From contig JAOVVO010000015.1 in the NCBI GenBank assembly GCA_028564675.1, positions 62,001 through 126,000 on the forward strand: a stretch of 64,000 nt of DNA, given 5' to 3'. Shown here one piece after another: positions 48,750 to 61,200 of the stretch; position 1 is the first letter of the stretch; each line of letters begins with the position of its first letter. Below the pieces are notes generated by a model that had not been told where the DNA came from, made no database searches, and was given only the letters and a program-made list of their open reading frames with translations. This stretch comes from Onchocerca lupi. Its lineage: Eukaryota > Nematoda > Chromadorea > Rhabditida > Onchocercidae. Position numbers and translations under genes: made by a program.

Positions 48750-51700
48750 TTAATAGTAGAGAATGGTATGACATCGTTGCCGTCTACTAGGTCTTTGGAG
48801 AGCTGTATACGCTTCGTACTCATCACTCCCCTTATTCGTTGTAAATCGGCAGTGATGGCCGTTTTCTGATGCCATCTGAAAATTTCTTTTCATTTAAATT
48901 TAAAAAAAATGATTTAGAAAGCATTGAAATAATGATAATACAAATTGAAGTCGCTGCAAATTTAGCCATGTCTTTTTAGGATTCAGAATTATATCAACCA
49001 ATAAGCTGTGCTATTTCCAAAATAGTGCGATATAATTAAAGCAGATTTCACTGATATAATGTCCTCACCAATTTTTCGAAATGTTCCGAAGAAGTACCGC
49101 TCTTAGGAGTATTTGCTATGACTGTTGGTTTTGCATAATCAATACGAGCTGCATACTGTGAGGGTAAGATACCTCCCGATGATGATTCACTTTCTTTGGT
49201 TTTTTTGTATATGAAACGCTGCAAAGCTCAACTTTCGTATGATAATCTAAATGCAAAATGCGATTCTATAAACAAAAAATGGATTTGAATTTTTTTTTTT
49301 AATGTAACCTTATGCAAACACTGACGAAAACTACTATTTCTTACAAAATGTCATAGGAAGAACACTAACGCAAGCACACAATAGTGACGTCAGAAAAATG
49401 ATTGCAAGCACGATTGAAACTCCCATTAACACTGCAAAAATGTAGTTATTTTATATAAACTTGCAAAAATGTAGTTATTTTATATAAACTTGAGATTTGT
49501 CGCGAGATATAATCTCTGAATTTTGACCATAAATCATCTGTGTGCTTTTACTTTTTCAAGTCTTAATATATGAAACTTCAAAATGCATTTTCAACTATTT
49601 CAAAATTATCGTACCGCATAAAAATAACGTCCCACACAACGCTTTTTTTTCTACAATACGATGACTGATCCAAGAATGTGGTTCTGCCCGATAAATATCA
49701 CCATTGTAGAGAAACCGAAAAGAACCATCACTGATCTGATTATATGAAATTTTAAGTGACTACAACTGAAATAAAATCTTTTTTTTTCGATATCGAGGGA
49801 ACGGTGTCGAAAAAAAGAACTTCGTTCTATTCGACAGATGAGATTTTTCACAAGATTCCGAATTTGTCGATACAGAATAATCATAGAATTGTAAAATGAA
49901 TCATAGAATCCTGGTAGCACTGTCTTTAAATAACTACTTACCACACTGGAAATATTGGTTGCTTTCAACTCAGCATTTTCACTTCTCAATACAAACTGCA
50001 CCATATTGTCATCATGGACAACAACATCTTTCAATTCGTCGTCACCAACATCGAATCTTTTCATGAGGTAATCACGAAATGCTCTGTAATATCTTCAGAA
50101 ACTTGCAAAATTTATTTGAAAGGAGGAAACGTAAAGTATCAAAGTAGTTCTGAAAAATCCTAATAGCATGCCTCATGAAAATCCGAAGTCTAAACAGTTT
50201 CTATCCTATTTTGAGTAACTTGAAAAATACGATTTAGTATCATACTCGTTTATATCTTGTCGATGTTTTTCACGAAACAAAGGTCCTGTCAGGGAAAATC
50301 CGAGCTTATAAGTTTCAAATATTTGGTCAGCACCATTTAGACCAACAGCGATATCCAAGCAGAATTTCTCACAATCTCTTTTATTGATGAAATTATTTAA
50401 GTTGCCGGAACAACCGCTGTAGTTGAATGGAATGCAAGTTTTGTTTGTGTAATCATAATAGTACCGCTTAAGGTTCACTGCACATGGTCCAGCATCTAGC
50501 GGCAAGCGACAGACATATCCTAAAGAAGTTCATCAATGTCTGTTAACGACAATTTAGATTCTACATCTTTTGATTAATTAACTGATTTGCTTTTTTCTTT
50601 TCGCTTCAAATTTATTAATTAGATGACTTTAATTCCCTTTATGTTATCGAATTTCGGCTTTAATCAAATTCTAAATTATTTCTTCTACTAAAATTTCTAA
50701 TCGGCGTGATTGATGGAACTTATATACATTTTATTCATTCGTAAAAAATTATAAATAAAAAAGTCTTGAGCTTCATTTTTCCAACTTCAACTTAAATGAA
50801 TTCATTACATTATTTTGACAAGTGTCAATTAATAGGATTTGTAGGAATGATGAATGCGATTAATCAGTTTTCTTATAACCTGTATAAAATCTAAGACTTC
50901 TCAAATTTTTCTTCCGACCTCTGAATATATTCAAAATATTATTTTAAGCTAAAAACAAACGCTCAGACACACAGCAAACACCGAAGGACTGATCAGGTGC
51001 TGAGAAACAATAATGCGTAGAAGGACAGTCATCTCCGGAGTGAGTACAGTTCACTGGCCATCCATCAACTTTGTTTGGAAATGAATTACCATGAAGACAG
51101 CTTACCGTATGCTGTCTCGCTTCTTTTGTTTCTGAAAATTGATGCAATTAAATTACTTCTTAATGCTTAGCGTTTTAATAAAAAGTCTTTATAATTAAAA
51201 TTTAAAGTATCCAGTCTTTTTTGGATTGAATTAAATTATCTTGCTCAGATTTTAGCAAATTGTTAAAACTCCTTGATTAATTTATTGTTACTGATTTTTG
51301 GGCAGCAAACTCCTTGCATGACTGCATCGTAACCAGTGCAGTAATATCCGGGAGGACACATTTCAGTGCGATTTTTGGAACAAGACAATTGAATATAAGT
51401 TGTTTCATCCAGTGCGGGCCTATTACTATCACTGCATGGATTTGCTTCACCTAGCAAAATAGTGTAATAAACATCAAAAATATAAAATGCAATAAAAACA
51501 TATTATAAACTCTGTAATCAACTTCAAGAAATAGAAATTGTTGATTTTGATAAAATATTGTTTTAGAATATTGTATAAAATCAAAGTCGAAATCAGACGA
51601 TAAAACACTTGAATAATGGATTCAATTTAGGAAGGAAAACATGAACATAGTGTAGGGAAATTATTTGCATGATTTCTGGTTCCACACAAATTCGTAAATT

Positions 51701-54700
51701 AAATATTTAGTGATTATTTCTAACACTTCAGCTAAAAATGAAAACCAACATGATGGTACAGGAATGCAGGTTGATTCGGAGCAAATTTTCCGTCTTAACA
51801 TGCAGATTTTATCACCGGAGCACTGTATCGCATCACATAAATTGCGACAATGGCAGTGAATGTCTTTCGGACAATTATTTGCGTCCATTTCAAAACCTAA
51901 TGGACAAATCGCATCGTTGCAGCTAACTGGACATCTTTTTTTATCTGAATCTCACTTTATTTGAATTTCCGAAATATATTTAAACATTTTTAAAGACCAA
52001 CAACAAATATGTATTAACCGACCGAATATTACTCTAGTTATTTTGGATTAAAATTTTATGCAAATTCAAAAATCAACAAATATTTTCAAATCTAATTTCA
52101 GATTATTTTTGCAGCTTTTAAATCTTTTAAATGACAATTATTATCTGTCATACAGAATACAAAAAGAATGGATTGAATTTAACTGGTTTCAAATAAGTCA
52201 GAAATTGTTTTATTATCAGTGAAAAAAAAGGCTTACACGAGCAAACATCATATGCAAATGTCAAAGATGAATCGAGGAATTTCATCCTTGAACCATGTAT
52301 AGCAGTACCAGTCACGGCATTCACACACCAACAATCATTGAGATCATTACACTGAACTGTTTCAAACATACCTGCAAAGTACAATAACGAAGAGAATTCA
52401 ATTCTTGGCGAAAAGTTTTTTATAAATGCACGTCAAATCTACTATTTTAAAGCCCAAAAGTTTGGAAATTTAAAAATTTTCTTTCAAAGTTGTGGCTTAC
52501 CTGTATGTTTGTTACACCAAGGTATCCGCAGGTTGACAGTGACGTTCGAATCGATAAGCTTGCTGATGGCAGCATGTAGTAAAATGCAATCTTAAAATAA
52601 TCGAAGACGGTCAGTCATTTGCAAAAATAGGATTAAAATAATTTCTTTAACCAAGAAAATAATACTGAGAATTTTCCCTCTTTAAATGTCAAGTCAAAAA
52701 CTGATTGTGATGCCAAGTTTACATACTTGTTGCAACTTCTGGAATAATACAAATTTTGTGGCAACCATAGTCACAGCATAATTGCTCTCCAGGACATGCT
52801 GAATCATTGGAACATTCCACGTTACAATCTGAACAGTGCAAATTTTAGGAACATTGGTGAATAAATGTTAGTAAGTTTATTAGAAAGGAAAAAACGAACT
52901 TGTTGAAAACAAATACTTCGCGGATATAATTCTGGGGCACTCTCCTAATTTTCGCTTTAAAATCATTCTGTCTATTTCTTCTGTACCTGAAATCATTACA
53001 TCATTTGAAATTATTTTCTACTGTAAAAGAAATAACTCACTGCGTGCATTTAATTTGTAATAATTTTGAAATAGAATTGATTTAAATTGTATAACGAAAC
53101 ATTAAGATAACTACTTACTTAAATGGATTAATAATCACTCTGACACAATTTTCTGACATATTCTTTGGCAAGATTGGAGAATTCAATTGCCATGTTTAAG
53201 TAACACTATAAATGAAATCCTCTTTTCACTCAGATAGAAAATTGCTTAAAATTTTTTTAGACAAAAGCAAATACCTGAAGAACAACAAATTCCATGTTTT
53301 CGTTCATTCAGCAATAATCTACAAGAACCTCCAGCACAGTCTTCATTTTGCACGCATGAAAACACATTATTATTTCTGTCCCGCAAAACTTTCGAGGGTT
53401 TTGGGCAGGGATTCGATTTACCTGAAAGTCTTATTTGTATAATTCCGGGACATTGAGTCAAGACATATAGTTTTCAGGTTTTAAGTAATTTTTCGTAAAA
53501 AAAATGAAATTTTGATATTAATGTAAAAGATCCATATTTCATTCGAAAAGTTTGAAAAATAAGAAGGAAGCTTACACTGCGGTACAGAGGGGCAAGGCAA
53601 AGCAGTACAGATGACCGGTATCAGCACACATACATCTTCTTTCCTGGCACACTTTATCTCCTTCAATTTAAAATTCGGAACTCTCTATTTAACAGGAAAC
53701 TTATAGATTTGGTGCAAAAATGTCGTTAATAATGAAATTTTTCGTCACCAGAGTTTGTTAAACTGAATGCTTACTTCGCATGGATTCTTACATTCGCAAA
53801 AATCATTCAGTGGGCAACCATTGATATCTAATCGAGGACCATGTTCACATTTAATTTGATCACATACTGTTGAACAAGCGATTGGTGCTGCAGTTCACAT
53901 TATTTGTTGGCACATCAAAAGTAATGTTAACCTAATTAGTGAACTAATTGAACGGAACAGTTTATGACTATCATCACAAACTTTTCTCAGGACCGTCGTG
54001 CTAGCATCAGAGGAAACGGCTCACTAAATGAATGAACATTCTTGGTAACAGGTCAAAATGAAAATATAAAATCGAAATAAAGACAAGAAAACTATTCAGA
54101 AATTGTAAAAAAGCTCACTTTGGCAATCTGGTTTAGCATTGGTAGCCATAACTCTAGTGCCAAGCATTTCTTCACCGGTTTCCGTATTGACACACCAACA
54201 TTGCCTAAACTAACTCACACTTAATTTTCTTTTCAAAATTAGGAAACTTAATATTATTCATTAGAATGTTTGATAACACGATAGAATCCTTATCATTTAT
54301 CTTTGGAGTACCACTTATGGAAGTTACAGATATCATATAATCATACAATAAAAGTTTGTTTTATTATCTTCGCATATTTTCAACCAACTGAACCTGAGCT
54401 GTTGGTCGCACTGAATTTTTTTGAATATTCCGTTCTCATTACATTCGACTCGTGGTCCGTTAGAAGATATCATTTTATTCTCATTGTTATAAGAAACCAA
54501 TTTATGAATACAAGCTGGAAACAGTCCTTAATCAACCAATATTCTGTTCTAACTTTCTTCCACCCAACAACGATCTTAATTAATAATATTTTCATTGGTT
54601 TTCCATTGAAATTATTTCGCTTCATCTTCTATTTTAATTGCGAATCAAATGAATTAAATTAAAAATTCTGTTCCTCGAGATAAGGGCTTTAGCCGCAGAA

Positions 54701-57700
54701 TCCACTGAATTTAGATGTCGTAACTAATTCAGGACAAATGATAATTAGTAATTTTGAGACCTATAAATAGAATTAATACCCGTGGTAATATGAGGAAAAG
54801 CGCATGAACTGCTACAGCCTTTGGCACAACATTTCTGGAAACCTGGACAATCACTGTCTTTTGTGCAATCAATCCTACAGTTTGAATTCGGAATAAAATC
54901 TACTGAACAATTTCCCAGTTTTTCAAATTCTTCATGAGATTCTAAAAATAATCCACTTAATGCAATGTGAAAGTTGATGAAAAAAGTTTTGAAAGAAAAT
55001 AAATAAGTAGGAGAGTTTTGTAATCAGTGATTCACTTACGGAATTACGTTTTGGTCAGTTTACTAATACCAAATTAAAAAGCACTAGCAAGTAGATAAAC
55101 AAACAGGTTGAAGCTTTTTAGGAGCTACTTTCATTTGGTTGCCTTTACGCAGTAAGATGAGCGAACTTCATTAGTACCTCTAGAAAACACATCTTTCGGA
55201 AAGCTTAAACCGGTATTTCGGACGATTTCTTCCGCTCGTAAATCCAAACATGATGTTCCACAGCCGTTGAAGCAACATTTCCCGGATGAACAATCATTAT
55301 GTGTATAGCATCTTATTTTACACTGTTTGGAATCAGCAGGTCGAAGTTCAAACGTTATTGGGCACATAGCTGATGAAACTTCTGAAATTTTGTCAAAGTA
55401 CTTGAATTTCGAAAGTTGAGGCTCTTAAATTTTCGTTCATCTGAATAAAATTAAATTATGTGATAAAGTCATTTGAATTTTGGCAGTAACTTTACCGTTT
55501 CCAGCGCAGCAATATGATGACGAAAACGACAGTGGAATACCAATTTGGTGACAGAAGTAACCTAGTGGACAAAGGCGACCTTCTTTTGCATTGCAAAGCA
55601 CGAGGTCACGCATATTAGGCAAAGTCAATGGTTCACCTTTCGGACAAACATTTAATATACCTAAAAAATGTGAAATTTTGATGGACAATTGAGGATTGCA
55701 GAAATATTACGCAGATCATTGTTGAAATAACACAATGTCTGTGAGCTTAAACTGATTAGGCTGCATACTTTTAATCTTTGTTTAATAAAAAACATTTTTT
55801 AAGTGTCATTTCATTTTTTTTCTAGTGTTATTTTACTTTGTTAATGCTATTTTCTCTTTTCTTTTTTTGTTTTAAGAAACCAATGAACATGGTAGTAATG
55901 TCGCAGATCTCCAGAAACCTTTAAAGCAGGAATCTGTGCGAACTTTGCATTGTTCTTTTCGTCTAAATTATGTTCTTATACATCCATAGAAGCAGAATGA
56001 AAGTACTGGAGAACGAATTTTGATAGTAGTAAATTTTTTGAAAGTTTTGATTTCAGCATAAAAGTCAAGGAAAACTGAAACATTTTCAGCATCAAGGTTA
56101 ACAGAAGAAAAAGGAGCAGAGCAAGGTAGAAACGGGACAAAAAAAGGGAGAGATTGAACATTTGTTCACAGCACTAATCTTTTCAAAAAAATTTTTAGGA
56201 GTTCTAAAAAATTCTAAGAAATAGCTAACATTTAGGAATCGAATCACAGTTTCCTGACAGACATTTGATATCAATCAGTCTGCAAACATGTGCTGATGGA
56301 CATCGAACATTTTTGCAAGGATCACGACAACGACATTGGTCACAACCGTTGTGATTTTTTTCATAACTAAAAATAGTAAATAAGAATGCGAGACATTACA
56401 ACGTATTGCCATTATAAGAATGAAGGCAACTTTGAAAACGACAAGAATGGAACATTGTCTGCTTTAGTCAATTTCGCATTATTTCATTTCTCATAAATGT
56501 TAGTATAAACAAAATTTGCGTAAAGTTCTACAATAAATATAGTCTGAATATTTGCTTTTAAAATAAAATTGAGAATTAAAAAAAAAAAAATTAAATTGAT
56601 ACCCTAAGGAGCAATTTAATTGGCAATTCAACAGCGGACATGACCGAGGCAGATTACAGTTAAGATATGGATGAGAAGTTCGTGTTCCTAAATGGAGTAT
56701 ATGTTATTTTTCTCATCCTGTATTTTCTCGCCTTTAGAAATGAAATTAAACGATTGATTGAAAGAAGCACAGCTTACCAGACAACTCGCGACCCGCTTCA
56801 TCGACACACCAAAACAAGGCACCTAATTTTTGGATCCGAGTAAAATCACCAAACGCATCACATTGTGGAATAAATGAACCTGGCTCAAAAGTTTCCGAAG
56901 CACCCAACAAATGAATGCATGCTAAATAGGCGAAAATTTGCAATTTACATTGTAACCAAAAAAATAATGCTAACGATTTCTGAGTAATGACTTAAAGTGA
57001 TGTTTTCATTGAATTATAAGTTGAAAATATTCAAAACACTGATTGCTGGTAAAATTACACCTGTGGTAACCTCAGGATACATGCACGACTTTTTACATCC
57101 ATTAGAGCAACACTTCTGTGCCATATGGCAGTCAACATCCTCTATGCAATCATCGGTTTCGTTTTTCAGGCAATCTGGGGGATTATTATTTAGACGTGGA
57201 CATTCACTCAATTCAGATACTTTTGTTCGATACGACGTTTTTGCTGAAAATAGAAATATTGGCTTAACTTTAACAAAGTTTGTTTTATTTACTCGAAATC
57301 TGATATCAAAAGTTTCAAGATATATCATGTATATCATGCTTTAGTTTTCCGGATAGTTGCATCGCTTCCCACACAGAACAATCGCAATCTATGTTGCACC
57401 GAGTTATCAGTTCGAATTTGCAAATAATTCGTAGCAAATCAGAGGACATTTGTCCGTACTAATATATCAGTAATATGTTGAATGAGACATGAATATAAGA
57501 GTCGAAAGTCCTATAGTTTCTATGAAATTATGCTTCAACAATTTTGTGTCTAGGATGAAATGAATAAAATCAACCTGATATTTGGACACAAATCGTTCCA
57601 CAACCGTCATAGCAACATTTCGCACCGGCTGCACATTCATCATCTATAATTCACTTGTTGTTGTTTTTGTTAGTACAATAAAATGTCCCTTAGCATTTTG

Positions 57701-58240
57701 TTTATGCATACTTTATATCCATATTCGTTAAATAAGTTTCGCTAAATCAAAACCACAGTTGCAAAACATTTAAATACTTTACTTTCCGAAGTTTATAATT
57801 AGAAATATACAGAAATTACTCAAAAATAAAACCTCCTCTGCAACGAACATCACACGATTTGTTGTTTTCAATGAAAGGTTCCATAGATTTGCATTTTATT
57901 TCACCGTGCAGTTCCCTTGAAGGTACTGGACAACACAGTCCCTTGGATTGTATACCAATATTGTTGCACCAGTAATCGTCTGGACAGTCCTGCTTATTGT
58001 CGCAAAGTATTGGTGGTACCATTGATAAATTATTAGCTGCACAAACATTTGGTACACCTCAAATGTAGCACATGAACTATGACAATTATCCTGCGCTTAA
58101 ATACTCACACAAACTTACAAATATTGCGATATTGTTTTGGATTCAAAAAACGAATTTCAAATCTATGCTTCGCATGTGCGAGACTAATATTATCTTCTAT
58201 TAGCCTTACAGACACACGCCTGATATGGTCAAGTATTCGT

Positions 58241-58271
<31 letters not shown>

Positions 58272-61200
58272 TAACAGGTTTACAAATGAAAACATATTCT
58301 GTCTCATCAAGAAATTAAATTTTGAAAAGTTAGAAAATCACTTACAGCGCGGTTGATTAGGACAGTAAACATTTGCTAAACACTTCACGCCTGCCATCAC
58401 GCAAATGTATCCCTGCGGGCATAACTTATTTTTACAAGGATTACGGCATTCACATAATGGGCATCCTTTACTTGTTATCTCAAAACCGTAAGCACAAACT
58501 TTCGAACACATGAACGGTTCGCAGTCGAGCCGTCTCTCTGCAAAAAAGAAAGCCAATTTGTATAAAATTTCATTAAAAAAAACACTATAAAACTGCATTA
58601 ACTTTTAAGAATTTGGTTTATTTAATCTAAAATTAGTTCAATAATTGCATAAATTTGACTAACGAATCAAACTAATATTTAAGAATAATATTTGTATCAT
58701 GACCGTCAATTTGAATAATGGAAGTGTTATTCGAGCAGAATTGATTATATCAAAAGTTTCAGTATAATTACTATCGTGCTAATCCTAATTCTTTTTTTTC
58801 AGTTGATCGCTTTTCTGACGAGTTTCCTACTCGCAGCATAAGCATTTAAAAAATGAGTTTTTCAGTTATATGCAACAATATACGAAAAATCATTAAGTGA
58901 TATAATAAAGCTTAGCATTTTGAACTAAGTCATTCGACTAAACATTAAAATGACGTGAAATATTCAAATAACTTTTAAGTATGAGGTTTCGAAAATTTTT
59001 AAGAGAAAAAATACCATTGCAGAAGGGTTTCGTTTGTAATGCTGTTCGAGTTGCTGGAATTTCATTACCGTTCAATGTATCAACACAGTAACAAATATTA
59101 CCATCGCATTGTATCTGTTCATAATTTCCTTTGTCATTGCATTTTGGTGCTCGACCGTATCCAAAAATTTCATGTGTGATAACTTCATGAAGACATGCTG
59201 CAGTTTCATGATTGTAAACATTAGATTTCCAAAGTAAGGCAATTTAATAAAATTGCTTTAGCGACTGGAAATATTCTACTGTTATTTGTTCATTGGAAGG
59301 TGTTTTTAAATTTAGAAATTTCAGAAAAAATCTAATCAATTCATTTGCCTTCCTTGATAAGTGAATGAAAGGGCACTCTTATAATTTTTTTTCTTATTTT
59401 AGAACTGAATGTTGCTTGGATACTGGGAGAAAGAAAAACAAGACTAAGAAGAATTACCTGTTACTTCAGTAGGAAATAAGCAAATCGCGGAACAGTTATA
59501 TGTACAACATTTTTTAATACCCCCACAATCCTGATCTTTTCTACATTTTATTGCGCATTTTCCCAAATCATGATGCTGTAATATTTTTGGACATTTTCCA
59601 ATTTGCTGTACTTTAGCACCTACAATTTAAGTTTTAGTTTAAGATAATTTTCGCAGGTTAATGAATTTCAAGAAATAGTGGTATTTTCTGCTTTTTAGAA
59701 AAGCATTTGGACAGATGTAAGAAATCAGCAAAAAAATAAACAATTTTTTTTCATGCCAATTTGAAAAAGATAAAAGCAAATCTTTGTGCAACATTTTCCA
59801 AGTTCGTCGCTAAGAAATTAGGTAGATCAACTTTCTTATTAAAACTTTAAAAAAACGCAGAAAATCTTGTGACTATGTTTTTTAAATTAAAATGACTTGT
59901 GACAGGAACCAATTAAGTATAATTTTTGCTTATAAATTTAAATTTAACCTTTGGCCATCAACTGTTCCTCAACAATAATTAATTTTTGAGCGGAGGAATC
60001 AACATGAAAACCGTGAATATGTGTACTATCGAGCATACATTTCAAGCCAGATCCACTGAAACAGCATTTTGCCTGTTCTAAGCAATCTGAATCAACCCGG
60101 CATTCGGATTTACTGCTTATAGAAGATTGTGATAAAGCCGGAACGCAATTTCCGCTATGCAATATCGATTTCGGGAGAGAGCAACAAAATCCAAAACCGT
60201 TAAAACCGATCTGATAAAATGAAATTATGATTGTAAAAGATCAAAAAAGGATTGAGTTACAATTAAAATTTGAAAAAAGTTCGAATGATGCCATGACAAA
60301 TATCTTTTGAATACAATTGCTCGATTGAAACTAGAAAGAGATCACCTACAAAACTTGAATTTTTTGACAGATGTTTCACAGTTGTCGCACAACAACTTTT
60401 CATTTATATAAATTCGGTTTCATCATTGACCAATTAAAGATGAAATCGAATTTACCACCATACTTTCAAATTTTTAAAAGAAATTTCCGATTGTTTTGAA
60501 AAAAATTGTTCACTACAAAAAAAACAAAGCAGTATGAAAGGCAGTGATGAAATGAATAACTGGCTAGGACAAATCATCAAAATTAGTAGCATTCCCAACT
60601 GTTGACTTATTTAATTGTCATAGAAAAACTATACATTGTAACTTATTTTTAATAAAATGTATTTCGAAAATGCACAATTATTCATTTATGCAACAACAAA
60701 TTTTGAAAGACAGAACTGAGTAATTATCTCTATAGAAGACTCTATAACGATTTAAGAATCCAAGCTACCTGATGACACCAATGGTAAGGTGAACATTGAT
60801 TTGTGTGAGTACATAATGCTGTCACGCCGTTTGATAAAGTCATCGGTGATCCATTTGGACAGGGATTTAGTAAACCTATGAATAAGAAAATCTTTTAAAT
60901 CAGTTTACTGAAACATACAACCGGTTAATTCATTATATTGAGTCAATCTCTATGGAAGCGATGCTAAAAAAATCGAAATTAAATCGAATTCAAATTATCA
61001 AAGTTAACTAAACTCACATTTGGGTATCGGTTGACATGGCGATTTTGCGCAGTCAGGCTCAACCATTTGGCATATTTCAATGTCACCGACACACTTTACT
61101 TCTTCACAAAGATCTTTGCACTTACAATTGTCCAGAGGACAACCTTCATCATCCGTTTTAATGCCAAAATTACAAATTTTTGGGCATAACTTAGCTCCAC

